Assembly: GCF_036346595.1 (NCBI RefSeq) | Contig: NZ_CP107834.1 | Coordinates: 4,402,001-4,466,000, forward strand | DNA from: Streptomyces sp. NBC_00525 | GTDB taxonomy: Bacteria > Actinomycetota > Actinomycetes > Streptomycetales > Streptomycetaceae | Direction: 5' to 3' | Length of the DNA: 64,000 nucleotides | In this document: one piece after another, positions 1 to 9,059 of the stretch | How positions within the stretch are numbered: the stretch's first letter is position 1 | How the letters are laid out: the number at the start of each line of letters is the position of its first letter | Translations under genes and position numbers: made by a program | Notes under the pieces: model-generated | Seen by the model: only the letters and a program-made list of their open reading frames with translations | Told to the model about the DNA's origin: nothing | The model's database searches: none

Positions 1-680
1 CCGCCGATGCCCATCAGCAGGTCCACGCCGGTGCCCTCGCGGGCGGCCATGATCGACCCGGCCACGTCACCGTCGGAGATGAACTTGATCCGGGCGCCGG
101 TCTCCCGGATCTCCTTGACGATGCCCTCGTGGCGGGGACGGTCCAGGACGACGACCGTGACGTCCTCGGGCGTGGAGTTCTTCGCCCTGGCGACCCGGCG
201 GATGTTCGCCGACACGGGGGCGTTGATGTCCACGAAGTCGGCCGCCTCGGGGCCGGTGACCAGCTTGTCCATGTAGAAGACGGCGGACGGGTCGAACATC
301 GCGCCCCGGTCGGCGGCGGCCAGGACGGCGATCGCGTTCGGCATGCCCTTGGCGTTCAGCGTCGTGCCGTCGATCGGGTCCACGGCGATGTCCACCTCGG
401 CCCCGGTGCCGTCGCCCACGTGCTCGCCGTTGAACAGCATGGGCGCCTCGTCCTTCTCGCCCTCACCGATGACGACGACGCCGTTCATGGAGACGGTGGA
501 GACGAGGGTCCGCATGGCGTTCACCGCGGCGCCGTCGGCCCCGATCTTGTCCCCGCGGCCGACCCAGCGCCCGGCGGCCATGGCGGCGGCCTCGGTGACC
601 CGGACCAGCTCCAGCGCGAGGTTGCGGTCGGGGGCCTCCGGGGAGACCTCCAGTTGGGACGGCAGATGATGCTCGGACAT
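1..680 (-). CDS. glpX: Class II fructose-1,6-bisphosphatase (5' part only)
   Basis: Gluconeogenic hydrolysis of fructose-1,6-bisphosphate to fructose-6-phosphate in the cytoplasm. Translating the minus strand from the ATG at 680 gives about 226 residues that start [20 protein letters not shown] and include [31 protein letters not shown] and the metal/phosphate-binding [17 protein letters not shown], all typical of GlpX (the FBPase-II/IMPase fold). The family is usually about 340 residues, so the C-terminal third lies beyond the left edge. It is transcribed away from the DUF4245 gene, an arrangement common in Streptomyces. No internal break was seen. Confidence is high because the motif run is continuous and diagnostic. 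Confidence 0.95.
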   Translation of the reverse strand, partial: MSEHHLPSQLEVSPEAPDRNLALELVRVTEAAAMAAGRWVGRGDKIGADGAAVNAMRTLVSTVSMNGVVVIGEGEKDEAPMLFNGEHVGDGTGAEVDIAVDPIDGTTLNAKGMPNAIAVLAAADRGAMFDPSAVFYMDKLVTGPEAADFVDINAPVSANIRRVARAKNSTPEDVTVVVLDRPRHEGIVKEIRETGARIKFISDGDVAGSIMAAREGTGVDLLMGIG

Positions 681-730
681 CGGAGCGCACCTTTCTGTAC
701 GGCGACGACCGGATGAGGGTGATCTGACTC

Positions 731-746
731 TATCGCCAGGCCGATA
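731..746. promoter_or_regulatory. Inverted repeat between glpX and the DUF4245 gene
   Basis: TATCG, six bases, CGATA forms a perfect 5-bp dyad midway between the divergent starts at 680 and 824. A TAAAAT hexamer (745-750) overlaps its right arm and could be a -10 element. Its place in a divergent control region suggests an operator or overlapping promoters. No regulator can be named from the sequence. Confidence 0.3.
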
Positions 747-823
747 AAATGAGCAGACCGGGTCACGTTTGAGCGGGGTGGCCCCCGATTCGGTCGCGCG
801 GGGGCTGATGCGACGATGGACCC

Positions 824-1342
824 GTGGCAAGCAAGCGAGGCAAGCAGACCGTCCGGGACATGATCCTGTCGTTGTTGGCGATCGCCGCCGTGTCGGGTGT
901 CGTCTACATCTTCATTCCGCACGACGACTCCGGCGACCCGGTCAAGGCGGTCGACTACCGCGTCGAACTCGCGACGGCGCGGCGCGCCGCGCCGTACCCG
1001 GTGGCGGCCCCCAGCGGCCTGCCCGAGGGCTGGAAGCCCACGTCGGTGACGTACGACGGGCCCGGGGGCAACAGCTGGCACCTGGGCTTCCTCGACCCGG
1101 ACGGCCGGTACGTCGCGGTCGAGCAGTCCACCTCCCCGGCCAGGACCTATGTCAGCCGGGTGAGCCAGAAGGCCGAGGACACCGGGCGCACGCAGGAGGT
1201 CGCGGGGAAGACCTGGCGGCGCTGGGAGGGCCCGAAGTACGACGCGCTGGTGCGCGAGGAGGACGGCGCCACGACCGTGGTGACCGGCTCGGCGCCGCCG
1301 GAGCGGCTGGCGGAGATGGCCGCGGCGCTCAGGACCTCCTGA
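824..1342 (+). CDS. DUF4245 domain-containing membrane-anchored protein
   Basis: A 172-residue protein of unknown biochemical function. A short basic N-terminus ([12 protein letters not shown]) is followed by one hydrophobic segment at about residues 14-30 ([18 protein letters not shown]) and then a soluble, presumably extracytoplasmic domain containing [18 protein letters not shown]. That pattern fits the actinobacterial DUF4245 family. The GTG at 824 was chosen because it gives the usual short cytoplasmic head before the membrane segment. It is divergent from glpX and ends at a strong hairpin (1362-1402). I know of no proven role; conservation beside glpX is known context, not functional evidence. 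Confidence 0.85.
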   Translation: MASKRGKQTVRDMILSLLAIAAVSGVVYIFIPHDDSGDPVKAVDYRVELATARRAAPYPVAAPSGLPEGWKPTSVTYDGPGGNSWHLGFLDPDGRYVAVEQSTSPARTYVSRVSQKAEDTGRTQEVAGKTWRRWEGPKYDALVREEDGATTVVTGSAPPERLAEMAAALRTS

Positions 1343-1361
1343 CGCCCGCGCCCACGAACAA

Positions 1362-1402
1362 CGGGGAGGGCCCCGGAGCGGTTCGCTCCGGGGCCCTCCC
1401 CG
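1362..1402. terminator. Bidirectional hairpin terminator between convergent genes
   Basis: A 19-bp perfect stem (1362-1380 with 1384-1402) and a 3-base loop lie between the stop of the DUF4245 gene (1342) and the stop of the convergent nitroreductase gene (1432). There is no U-tract, as is usual for Streptomyces terminators. The position serves both genes. Confidence 0.85.
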
Positions 1403-1431
1403 CGTGGTGTCCGGTTCCGGGAAACGCCGGC

Positions 1432-2022
1432 TCAGACGGTCTTGATGACCTCGTCGTAGGCGAGGCGCGGCAGACGCGGGAACCAGGCGTCCTCGCCCGG
1501 CTTGCCGATGTTGACGACCATCAGCAGGCTGTGGTCGCCGTCGAGGAACTCCTTCTCGATGCCCGCGGCGTCGAAGCCGGTCATCGGGCCGGCGGCCAGA
1601 CCGGCGGCGCGGACGCCGATGATGAAGTACGCGGCCTGGAGGGCGGCGTTCAGCGAGGCGGCGGACTCGCGGACCGGGCGCTCCGAGAAGAACATGTCCT
1701 TGGCCTGCGGGAAGTGCGGCAGCAGGCCCGGAAGCTCCTCGTGGAACTCGTTGTCGGCGGCCAGGATCGCGACCAGCGGGGCGGTCGAGGTCTTCGCCTG
1801 GTTGCCCTCGGCCATGTGCTTGACGAGGCGCCCGCGAGCGTCCTCCGAACGCACCAGCACGACGCGCAGCGGCGACTGGTTGAAGGCGGTCGGGCCGTAC
1901 TTGACCAGGTCGTAGATGGCCTGGACCTGCTCGTCGCTCACCGGCTCGTCGGTGAACGTGTTGGCGGTGCGGGCCTCACGGAAGAGGAGGTCCTGGGCGG
2001 CGGGGTCAAGAACGAGGGACAT
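1432..2022 (-). CDS. Malonic semialdehyde reductase (nitroreductase family, RutE-like)
   Basis: A 196-residue FMN-dependent oxidoreductase. The N-terminus LLFREARTANTFTDEPVSDE and the segments IYDLVKYGPTAFNQSPLRVV and KHMAEGNQAKTSTAPLVAIL are those of the RutE/HadB subgroup of nitroreductases, which reduce 3-oxopropanoate to 3-hydroxypropanoate with NAD(P)H. GPMTGFDAAGIEKEFLDGD near residue 145 is also typical. The length matches the family. The start is the ATG at 2022. It stands alone with its own promoter-like sequence upstream, so the physiological substrate is not shown by context; a general aldehyde or quinone reductase is an alternative. Confidence 0.85.
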   Translation of the reverse strand: MSLVLDPAAQDLLFREARTANTFTDEPVSDEQVQAIYDLVKYGPTAFNQSPLRVVLVRSEDARGRLVKHMAEGNQAKTSTAPLVAILAADNEFHEELPGLLPHFPQAKDMFFSERPVRESAASLNAALQAAYFIIGVRAAGLAAGPMTGFDAAGIEKEFLDGDHSLLMVVNIGKPGEDAWFPRLPRLAYDEVIKTV

Positions 2023-2093
2023 CGTGCGAGTTACCTTCCGGACGTACGCGGGGGGATCGGGCCGCGGTCACGGGGGACCGGGCGACGTCGATC

Positions 2094-2123
2094 ACCGTAC
2101 GGGGAAAGTGCATTAACTTTCAA
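2094..2123 (-). promoter_or_regulatory. Candidate promoter of the nitroreductase gene
   Basis: On the minus strand a TTGAAA (2118-2123) is followed after 18 bases by TACGGT (2094-2099), a plausible vegetative promoter about 70 bp before the ATG at 2022. AT-rich half-repeats (AGTTA and AAGTTA) flank the -35 and could bind a HxlR- or MarR-type repressor. This is inferred from sequence only. Confidence 0.35.
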
Positions 2124-2183
2124 CTAACTGAGGAGTGGGGAGGCTCACGCCGGGTCACCGGAATAAGACCGACCGGGCTTCGC

Positions 2184-2435
2184 TCAGCCCCCGTCCGGGC
2201 CCCGGCCGTCCGCCTCCGGGCCCGCCAGCGCCGCGTCCAGCCGGGCGCGGGCGCCCTCCAGCCAGTGCCGGCACACCTTCGCCAGCTCCTCGCCGCGCTC
2301 CCACAGCGCGAGGGACTCCTCCAGCGAGGTCCCGCCGGCCTCCAGGCGGCGCACCACCTCGATCAGCTCGTCGCGCGCCTGCTCGTACCCGAGCGTGCCG
2401 CCCGCGGCGGCGGTCGCCGTTGCGTCGTCCGTCAT
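2184..2435 (-). CDS. xseB: Exodeoxyribonuclease VII small subunit
   Basis: An 83-residue XseB, which binds XseA to form the single-strand-specific exonuclease VII. The core [35 protein letters not shown] and [15 protein letters not shown] form the two helices typical of XseB. The ATG at 2435 gives [13 protein letters not shown] and the normal length; an upstream in-frame extension to 2576 would be a repeat-rich tail and was rejected. It lies 213 bp downstream of xseA on the same strand, separated by short tandem repeats. Confidence 0.93.
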   Translation of the reverse strand: MTDDATATAAAGGTLGYEQARDELIEVVRRLEAGGTSLEESLALWERGEELAKVCRHWLEGARARLDAALAGPEADGRGPDGG

Positions 2436-2535
2436 GTGATCCACCCTATGCATCGGCCTGCGCCGGTCCGTGCCGGCCTGTACGTCGTCCTGACGGGGGT
2501 CGGGCCCCCTGGGGACGGGCGCCCCCGGCGAGGGG

Positions 2536-2650
2536 CCGCTCCTTGGCAGGGGCCGCCCCTGGCGGAGGGGCCGCACCCCTGGCGGGAGGGGTCCGCCGCT
2601 TCCTGGCGGAGGGGGCCGCCGCTTCCTGATGGAGGGGCCCGCCGCTTCCT
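2536..2650. repeat. Short GC-rich tandem repeats between xseA and xseB
   Basis: CCGCCGCTTCCT occurs at 2593, 2616 and 2639, an exact 23-bp period. Weaker relatives containing CCGC and GGCGGAGGGG extend left to about 2536. The last copy runs into the stop codon of xseA (2649). This looks like local slippage expansion of an intergenic spacer rather than a mobile element. Confidence 0.7.
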
Positions 2651-3860
2651 ACTCCGCGACCCGCACCGCGAACTCGCCCCCCGACACGCGGGCCCGCAGC
2701 GGCTCCCCGGCCGCGCCCGCGTCCGCGGGATCGCGGACCACGTGTCCGTCGGCGCGCTGGAGCACCGCGTACCCGCGCTCCAGGGTCGCGGCGGGCGACA
2801 GCGCGAGCACCCGGGCGCGGGTGTGGGCCAGCTCCGAGTCGGCCCGGTCCAGCAGATGGCCGAGCACCCGGCGGGCCCGGCCCGCCAGCGCGTCGACGTC
2901 CGCCTCGCGCTCGTCCACCATCCGCTGCGGATGCTCCATGCACGGCCGCCCCAGCGCATGGGCCAGCCCCCGCTCCTCCCGGTCGAGCAGCCCCCGTACC
3001 GTCCGCAGGGCCCGGTCGCGCAGCTGCCGCACCCGGTCCAGCTCCTCGCCCACGTCCGGCACGACCTTCTTCGCCGCGTCCGTCGGCGTGGACGCCCGTA
3101 CGTCCGCGACCAGGTCCAGCAGCGGCGAGTCCGGCTCGTGCCCGATCGCCGAGACCACCGGCGTACGGCAGGCCGACACCGTACGGATCAGTTCCTCGTC
3201 CGAGAACGGCAGCAGATCCTCGACGCTGCCGCCGCCGCGCGCCACGACGATCACATCGACCTCCGGCATCGCGTCCAGCTCCCGCACCGCCCCGACCACC
3301 TGGTTCACCGCGTGCACCCCCTGCACGGCGGTGTTGCGGACCTCGAAGCGGACGGCGGGCCACCGGCGCCGGGCGTTCTCCAGCACATCGCGCTCGGCCG
3401 CCGACGCCCGGCCGCAGACGAGCCCGATCAGCTGCGGCAGGAAGGGCAGCGGCTTCTTGCGGTCCAGGGCGAACAGCCCCTCCGCGGCCAGTGACTTCTT
3501 CAGCTGCTCCAGCCGCACCAGCAGTTCGCCGATGCCGACCGGCCGTATCTCCGTCGCCCGCAGCGACAGCTGCCCGCGCGGCGCGTACCACTCGGGCTTG
3601 GCGAGTACGACGACCCGCGCGCCCTCCGACACGACATCGGCGATCCGATCGAACACCTGCCGGAAACAGGTGACGCTCACCGAGATGTCGTGCGACGGGT
3701 CGCGCAGCGTCAGGAACACCACACCGGCGCCCGGCCGCCGCGACAGCTGGGTGATCTGGCCCTCGACCCAGACCGAACCGAGCCGGTCGATCCAGCCACC
3801 GATCAGCCGCGACACGTCACCGACGGGCAGCGGCGCTTCCGGGGAAGTGTTGAGAGCCAT
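2649..3860 (-). CDS. xseA: Exodeoxyribonuclease VII large subunit
   Basis: A 403-residue catalytic subunit of exonuclease VII, which degrades single-stranded DNA to oligonucleotides. The N-terminal OB fold reads [20 protein letters not shown]. The catalytic region has [35 protein letters not shown] and [20 protein letters not shown], the standard XseA signatures. The helical C-terminal region with LERGYAVLQ follows. The ATG at 3860 gives [13 protein letters not shown]; an upstream ATG at 3890 only adds residues unlike the family. It is the first gene of an xseA-xseB pair. No strong ribosome-binding site is visible before 3860. Confidence 0.95.
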   Translation of the reverse strand: MALNTSPEAPLPVGDVSRLIGGWIDRLGSVWVEGQITQLSRRPGAGVVFLTLRDPSHDISVSVTCFRQVFDRIADVVSEGARVVVLAKPEWYAPRGQLSLRATEIRPVGIGELLVRLEQLKKSLAAEGLFALDRKKPLPFLPQLIGLVCGRASAAERDVLENARRRWPAVRFEVRNTAVQGVHAVNQVVGAVRELDAMPEVDVIVVARGGGSVEDLLPFSDEELIRTVSACRTPVVSAIGHEPDSPLLDLVADVRASTPTDAAKKVVPDVGEELDRVRQLRDRALRTVRGLLDREERGLAHALGRPCMEHPQRMVDEREADVDALAGRARRVLGHLLDRADSELAHTRARVLALSPAATLERGYAVLQRADGHVVRDPADAGAAGEPLRARVSGGEFAVRVAE

Positions 3861-3920
3861 GCGAGCGAGCGTAACGGCCCGCACCGACAACGGACCCGCC
3901 CCGCGAGCCCCCGTAAGCCA

Positions 3921-3944
3921 CGGGGTTACGGGGTTACGGGGTTA
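3921..3944. repeat. Three tandem copies of an 8-bp unit
   Basis: CGGGGTTA is repeated exactly three times (3921, 3929, 3937) immediately downstream of the permease stop. It is a simple slippage repeat and no function is evident. Confidence 0.8.
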
Positions 3945-3948
3945 CGCC

Positions 3949-5319
3949 CTACGGGACGAGGCCCGCCCGCCTCCGCTGCACCAACAGCACCGCGAGCCCC
4001 ACCACCAGCCAGCACGCGCCGACCACCTGCGCGCTCCCCGTCGCCTCCACGATCACCGCGACCAGCACCCCGGCACCGACCACCGGCACCAGCAGATGCC
4101 GCCACCAGCTCGGCGGCCCCTCCCCGCGCCGCACCACGAACCACCCCACCACCGACGCGTGCAGCAGCACGAACGCCGTCAGCGCCCCGATGTCCACGAC
4201 CGACACCAGATGGTCCAGCCCGTCGTCGCGCCGGGCCGCCCACACCGCCGCCACCAGTGTCACGACGGCGGCGACCACGATCGCCACCCTCGGCACCCCG
4301 GACCGCGCGTCCACCCGCGCCAGCACCCCCGGCAGCCGCCGCTCACGGGCCATCGCGAACACCAGCCGCCCGGCCGCCGCCTGCCCCGCCAGCGCCGCGA
4401 ACGCCGCCCCCACCGCCTTGCTGACCGCCACCAGATCGTGCAGCCAGGTCCCCACGGCCGCGTCCACCGTGTCGTAGAACGCCGCGCCCTGCGCCCCCGG
4501 ATCGGCGGCCAGCTCCGCCGAGGTCATCGGCTCCAGCAGGGCGGCGAGATACGCCTGCACCACGAACAGCGTGCCCGCCAGCACCAGACAGAACAGCACC
4601 GCCCGCGCCACCTGCGCCGAGCCGCCCGTCACCTCCTCCGCGAACGAGGCGATGGCGTCGAAGCCGAGATACGAGAGCACCGCCACGGACACCGCGCCCA
4701 GCACGGCCGACGCGGAGAACCCCGAGTCGCCGGTCAGCGGCGTCAGCCAGCCCCGCTGCGCCCCGTCCCGTGCGAGCACCACCGCGGCGGACACCACGAA
4801 CACCAGCAGCACCACGATCTCCATCGCGAGCACCGCGAACCCCACCCGCGCCGCCGCACGCACCCCCCACAGGTTGAGCGCGGTCGTCAGAACCACCGCG
4901 AGCGCCGTCCATACCCACCGCGAGATGCCGGGAACCAGCGAGTTCATCGCGATCCCCGAGAAGAGGTACGCCACCGCCGGGATCAGCAGATAGTCCAGCA
5001 TCGCCATCCATCCGGCGACGAAACCCGGCCCCTCGCCCAGCCCCTTGCGGGCGTACGCGAACACCGAACCGGCCATCGGGGCGACCCGCACCATCTGCGC
5101 GTAGCTGAACGCGGTGAACGCCATCACGACCGTCGCCGCGACGTACACCAGGGCGACCGCCCCGTCCGACTTCGCGTCCAGCGTCCCGAAGACCCCGACC
5201 GGGGCCATGGGTGCGATGAACAGCAGCCCGTAGACCACCAGGTCCCGGAACCCGAGGGTCCGCCGCAGCCGGGCGTGTTCGGTGGAGCCGCCGCCCGAAT
5301 CCGTACCGCTGCCGGCCAT
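3949..5319 (-). CDS. APC-superfamily amino acid permease
   Basis: A 456-residue integral membrane protein with about 12 hydrophobic segments. The N-terminal signature ([20 protein letters not shown] followed by [14 protein letters not shown]) and [20 protein letters not shown] are typical of the amino acid-polyamine-organocation family. The later [18 protein letters not shown] segment is also typical. It most resembles the actinobacterial basic amino acid/putrescine importer-like group, but the substrate cannot be fixed from sequence. The ATG at 5319 is preceded by GGAGGG in the transcribed strand. It stands alone and is divergent from ispH. Confidence 0.85.
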   Translation of the reverse strand: MAGSGTDSGGGSTEHARLRRTLGFRDLVVYGLLFIAPMAPVGVFGTLDAKSDGAVALVYVAATVVMAFTAFSYAQMVRVAPMAGSVFAYARKGLGEGPGFVAGWMAMLDYLLIPAVAYLFSGIAMNSLVPGISRWVWTALAVVLTTALNLWGVRAAARVGFAVLAMEIVVLLVFVVSAAVVLARDGAQRGWLTPLTGDSGFSASAVLGAVSVAVLSYLGFDAIASFAEEVTGGSAQVARAVLFCLVLAGTLFVVQAYLAALLEPMTSAELAADPGAQGAAFYDTVDAAVGTWLHDLVAVSKAVGAAFAALAGQAAAGRLVFAMARERRLPGVLARVDARSGVPRVAIVVAAVVTLVAAVWAARRDDGLDHLVSVVDIGALTAFVLLHASVVGWFVVRRGEGPPSWWRHLLVPVVGAGVLVAVIVEATGSAQVVGACWLVVGLAVLLVQRRRAGLVP

Positions 5320-5421
5320 GAGCCCTCCGTGATTGGCGTCGGGTCCAGTCTCGCGACCCCGGACGCCGGGCGCCTGTTCGGTACGGCCTTACGGACTTTC
5401 CCGGCCGTTACGATGGGGCGC

Positions 5422-6423
5422 ATGACTGCTACGACTCCCCGACGCGTCCTCCTCGCCGCTCCCCGTGGCTACTGCGCGGGCGTGGACCGTGCCGTGATCG
5501 CCGTGGAGAAGGCCCTGGAGCAGTACGGCTCCCCGGTCTACGTGCGCCACGAGATCGTCCACAACAAGTACGTCGTACAGACCCTGGAGAAGAAGGGCGC
5601 GATCTTCGTCGAGGAGACGGCGGAGGTTCCCGAGGGATCGATCGTCATGTTCTCGGCGCACGGCGTCGCCCCGACCGTGCACCAGGAGGCGGCGGAGCGG
5701 AAGCTCGCCACGATCGACGCCACCTGCCCGCTGGTCACCAAGGTCCACAAGGAGGCCGTGCGCTTCGCGCAGGAGGACTTCGACATCCTCCTCATCGGCC
5801 ACGAGGGCCACGAAGAGGTCATCGGAACCTCCGGCGAGGCCCCCGACCACATCACCCTGGTCGACGGCCCCGAGGACGTCGCGAACGTCGAGGTCCGCGA
5901 CCCGTCGAAGGTCGTCTGGCTCTCCCAGACCACCCTCTCGGTCGACGAGACGATGGAGACGGTCGGCGCCCTCAAGGAGAAGTTCCCGCTGCTGATCTCG
6001 CCGCCCAGCGACGACATCTGCTACGCCACGCAGAACCGCCAGACCGCGGTGAAGCAGATGGGCGCCGACGCGGACCTGGTCATCGTCGTCGGCTCGAAGA
6101 ACTCCTCGAACTCGGTCCGCCTGGTCGAGGTCGCCCTCGGCGCGGGCGCCGGCGCCTCCCACCTGGTGGACGGCGCCGACGAGATCGACGAGGCCTGGCT
6201 CGACGGCGTCTCCACGGTCGGTGTCACCTCCGGCGCCTCCGTGCCCGAGGTCCTGGTGGACGGCGTGCTGGCCTGGCTGGCCGCGCGGGGTTTCGAGGAC
6301 GTCGAGATCGTGAAGGCGGCCGAGGAGTCGATCGTCTTCTCGCTGCCCAAGGAGCTGCGCCGCGACCTGCGCGCGGAGGCGGCGGCCCTCAACGGCGGCG
6401 GGTCCCCCGAGGGCGTCGCGTAG
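5422..6423 (+). CDS. ispH: 4-hydroxy-3-methylbut-2-enyl diphosphate reductase
   Basis: The last enzyme of the MEP isoprenoid pathway; it reductively dehydroxylates HMBPP to IPP and DMAPP using a [4Fe-4S] cluster. The three cluster cysteines sit in [24 protein letters not shown] and [11 protein letters not shown]. Other IspH motifs include [22 protein letters not shown] and [15 protein letters not shown]. It is 333 residues from the ATG at 5422, which follows a GGGGC; an in-frame ATG three codons earlier (5413) is an alternative. The gene is 36 bp upstream of the polyphosphate glucokinase and may be co-transcribed with it. Confidence 0.97.
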   Translation: MTATTPRRVLLAAPRGYCAGVDRAVIAVEKALEQYGSPVYVRHEIVHNKYVVQTLEKKGAIFVEETAEVPEGSIVMFSAHGVAPTVHQEAAERKLATIDATCPLVTKVHKEAVRFAQEDFDILLIGHEGHEEVIGTSGEAPDHITLVDGPEDVANVEVRDPSKVVWLSQTTLSVDETMETVGALKEKFPLLISPPSDDICYATQNRQTAVKQMGADADLVIVVGSKNSSNSVRLVEVALGAGAGASHLVDGADEIDEAWLDGVSTVGVTSGASVPEVLVDGVLAWLAARGFEDVEIVKAAEESIVFSLPKELRRDLRAEAAALNGGGSPEGVA

Positions 6424-6459
6424 GGGCGCGGCGGGCCCGCTGCCCGTACCGTGGATCAC

Positions 6460-7212
6460 ATGGAGATCTTCGGTGTGGACATCGGCGGGTCCGGGATCAA
6501 GGGTGCTCCCGTGGACCTGGACCGCGGAGACCTGGCGCGGGAGCGCCGCAAGGAACTGACACCGCACCCGGCCACCCCTGACGACGTGGCCGGGTGCGTG
6601 GCCGAGGTGGTCGGCCACTTCGACTGGAAGGGCCCGGTCGGGATCACCTTCCCGGGCGTCGTCACGGACGGCCTGACCCGTACCGCGGCCAACGTGGACA
6701 AGGGCTGGATCGACCTGGACGCCCGCACCCTGCTCGGCGACCGGCTGGGCCTCCCCGTCACCGTGCTCAACGACGCCGACGCGGCGGGCATCGCCGAGAT
6801 GACATTCGGTGCCGGCCGGGGCCGCAAGGGCACGGTGATCGTGCTGACCTTCGGTACGGGGATCGGGAGCGCGGTCTTCACCGACGGCAACCTCGTCCCC
6901 AACACGGAACTGGGCCACCTGGAGCTCCACGGCCACGACGCGGAGAAGCACGCCTCCACGAAGGCCAAGGAGGACGAGGACCTGAGCTGGCACCACTGGT
7001 CGCGCCGCGTACAGAAGTACCTGGCGCACGTGGAGATGCTGTTCTCGCCCGAACTGTTCATCATCGGCGGCGGAATCAGCCGCAAGGCAGACAAGTTCCT
7101 GCCCCTGATCGAACACATCCGGGCGGAAATGGTCCCGGCGGAGTTGCAGAACAACGCGGGAATCGTGGGCGCGGCGATGGCGGCCAAGGCCGCCGGGGAC
7201 GCTCGGGGCTGA
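6460..7212 (+). CDS. ppgK: Polyphosphate glucokinase (ROK family)
   Basis: Phosphorylates glucose with polyphosphate or ATP in the cytoplasm. The ROK/hexokinase fold is marked by the phosphate loop GVDIGGSGIKGAPVDL at the N-terminus, glucose-contacting VLNDADAAGIAEM, and the second phosphate loop VLTFGTGIGSAVFTDG. NTELGHLELHGHDAEKHAS is the polyphosphate-glucokinase version of the sugar site. It has 250 residues from the ATG at 6460; a GTG at 6451 would add three residues. It lies directly downstream of ispH. Confidence 0.93.
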   Translation: MEIFGVDIGGSGIKGAPVDLDRGDLARERRKELTPHPATPDDVAGCVAEVVGHFDWKGPVGITFPGVVTDGLTRTAANVDKGWIDLDARTLLGDRLGLPVTVLNDADAAGIAEMTFGAGRGRKGTVIVLTFGTGIGSAVFTDGNLVPNTELGHLELHGHDAEKHASTKAKEDEDLSWHHWSRRVQKYLAHVEMLFSPELFIIGGGISRKADKFLPLIEHIRAEMVPAELQNNAGIVGAAMAAKAAGDARG

Positions 7213-7240
7213 GTGACGCGGCGCGGGGGCTAGACACCCC

Positions 7241-7900
7241 CTAGCGCTGCGACGGGCGGCGTGGGGACCGGGCCGCCGCGCGGGGGGCCGGTGACGCGGG
7301 CGCCGCGGGCCGGGCCGTCTGGGCGGCCAGCAGCATGCGCCGCTGGCGGGCCCGCATCAACCGCACCTTGCGTACGGTCGCGATGAGGCCCGCGACGAGG
7401 GTTCCCCCGTACAGCCAGCCCGCGTGCACGGCGAGCGCCGTGACGACGGCCATCGTCCGGCCACCGAAACCACCGGTGCCCCCGGAGATGGGGGCGATGC
7501 CGATCGCGAAGGCGATGGGCACGCAGATCGGCGCGGTCACCAGGTCCGCCGGCCGCACCCAGAGCGCGGCCAGGGCGCTGACGGGAAGGAACAGCACGCC
7601 GAAGACGGCCGCCGACTCGTCGAACAGCAACCAGTCCAGGCAGCCGATCAGGAACATCGCGGCAGCCGCGAAGAGCCCGGCGCCGATCCCGGTCAGCCGG
7701 GGGTTGGGCAGCCGGCGCAGGGCGAGCACGACGGGGGACACCGGCCCCTCGCCGCGACCGGCGGGGGCGCTCATCACCCGGTATCCGAGGGCCCCCGCGC
7801 CGCCGCCGGCCTTCCGGGCCCCCTTGGCCGCCCCCAGCGGGGACAACGGGGTCTGCGGGGTCTGCCTGCGCTGCGGGGGACGTGTCCTGTGCTGCTCCAC
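7241..7900 (-). CDS. DUF6542 membrane protein
   Basis: A 219-residue protein: an N-terminal basic, Pro/Gln-rich cytoplasmic region, then about four hydrophobic segments (for example IGAGLFAAAAMFLIGCLDWL, AVFGVLFLPVSALAALWV and AVVTALAVHAGWLYGGTLV). The C-terminal tail is Arg/Ala/Pro-rich. This arrangement, next to ispH/ppgK, is that of the DUF6542 family of Streptomyces. The GTG at 7900 (EQHRTRPPQ after the start) was chosen because it resembles the usual family N-terminus; starts up to 8248 add low-complexity sequence. It converges on ppgK with only 28 bp between stops. The function is unknown. Confidence 0.75.
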   Translation of the reverse strand: MEQHRTRPPQRRQTPQTPLSPLGAAKGARKAGGGAGALGYRVMSAPAGRGEGPVSPVVLALRRLPNPRLTGIGAGLFAAAAMFLIGCLDWLLFDESAAVFGVLFLPVSALAALWVRPADLVTAPICVPIAFAIGIAPISGGTGGFGGRTMAVVTALAVHAGWLYGGTLVAGLIATVRKVRLMRARQRRMLLAAQTARPAAPASPAPRAAARSPRRPSQR

Positions 7901-8490
7901 CGGGACAACGTAGGTCGCGGGGAGGCGGGAACGGGGTGCGGGACACGCGCTTTGGCCGACCTTGGGAATGAGTTCGATGCCACACGGCGCAACGGGAACC
8001 GCGGGGCTACCCCGTGACCGCGGGCCGCAAGCCGTCGCGGCCCGCGATTCCGGACCCGTGACTTCCCGCCCCGGCCCGCCCGTAAACTGGAGAATCGGCC
8101 CACCATGGGCCCGACGTCCATTCGAGTCCGCCCACCCCTGGGGAAGTCGCCACCGCTCCTGGTGGTGGAGGCGATCTCGTCGGGCCTCCGAGATGGTCCG
8201 CGACGTACCCGTGCACCGCATCCCGCAGCGCATTCGCTCTCCGTTCAAGCGGCCACTGCATCAGGTCCGCACCTGCGCGCACGGACCACTCCGCCGGCAG
8301 CCCCCCGATGGGCCGAGCGACCACCGTCTTCGGTTCCGTCTGGTTGCACAATTACCCCAATGAGTGGGTCAACACGGACAGTTCGGCGATTCGCTCGGCT
8401 ATCGGATAAGCCGTCACACCAAGAATCATGCCCGGTCAGCGATACAGCCGGAGACCTGTCACAAGATCCTTGGTCGCAGCACTTGATGGC
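7901..8490. other. Gene-free boundary between core genome and peptide cluster
   Basis: No convincing coding sequence in either direction. A minus-strand reading frame at 8007-8351 (114 codons) has no recognisable family and turns Pro/Gly-rich, so it is not called. From about 8340 the DNA becomes distinctly AT-richer than the flanks, typical of a Streptomyces regulatory region or an old insertion boundary. No tRNA, integrase remnant or clear repeat pair was seen. Confidence 0.6.
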
Positions 8491-8532
8491 TTGACGGGGC
8501 TTGAGGCGGCCACTTAGATTTCATGACGTCAT
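8491..8532 (+). promoter_or_regulatory. Promoter and palindromic operator candidate driving the cluster
   Basis: TTGACG (8491-8496) is followed after 17 bp by TTAGAT (8514-8519), or after 18 bp by TAGATT, close to the Streptomyces HrdB consensus. Three bases further on lies the perfect palindrome ATGACGTCAT (8523-8532), overlapping the expected transcription start. It could bind a dimeric repressor. If used, this promoter gives a leader of about 325 nt before mbtH. No alternative promoter of this quality was seen before 8856. Confidence 0.55.
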
Positions 8533-8855
8533 CAACTAGGCGTTCGTCAAACCAGGGTGACGATCCGTACCACTGAGCCAGTCAGTCTGCATCAACAATG
8601 GGGGACAGGCGCTTGATTCTGTGGCAAGTGCCCGTGTTGTGTGAAGTGGGCTCCTTTCGCACGGTTATTCAGGCGTGCCGACCGCTGCCATGCTGGGCGC
8701 GGTGACCAGGGAAGCGAGACCTGGTGGTCGGGGCATCGGCACCTTTTGACCCACCCCCTGCTTGACGTAGAAACTGCGGGGCGCCGCCGTGTACGTGGCG
8801 TGTGCACACGCTGTTCGGATGCTATTTTCGTCAAATTTGCGTGGAAGGGATTCGG

Positions 8856-9059
8856 GTGTCGGCCGATTCGCGATCCGTCCTTTATCAGGTGGTCATCAAC
8901 AGCGCAAAGCAATATTCCATCTGGCCGGTCGGCATCACCATCCCGGCCGGTTGGCGCTCCGATGGCCCCGCCCGGTCCGAGGAGGACTGCCTTGCCTACA
9001 TCGAGCGTGTATGGACGGACATGCGCCCGCTGAGCCTTCGTGAGCGGGTAGCGGAGTGA
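8856..9059 (+). CDS. MbtH-like protein
   Basis: A 67-residue chaperone-like partner that binds NRPS adenylation domains and is needed for their activity. It has the family pattern YQVVINSAKQYSIWPVGITI, PAGWRSDGPARSEEDCLAYI and VWTDMRPLSLRE, including the conserved tryptophans and the WTDMRP motif. The GTG at 8856 was chosen because GGAAGG lies seven bases upstream and it gives the normal length; an in-frame ATG at 8802 would add an atypical cysteine-rich tail. It overlaps the next gene by 4 bp (GTGA) and is the first gene of the operon. Confidence 0.95.
   Translation: MSADSRSVLYQVVINSAKQYSIWPVGITIPAGWRSDGPARSEEDCLAYIERVWTDMRPLSLRERVAE

Noticed and set aside
8007..8351. 114-codon minus-strand frame in the boundary region
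   Set aside because: No recognisable family, no clear ribosome-binding site, and the second half is Pro/Gly-rich; not enough to call a gene.
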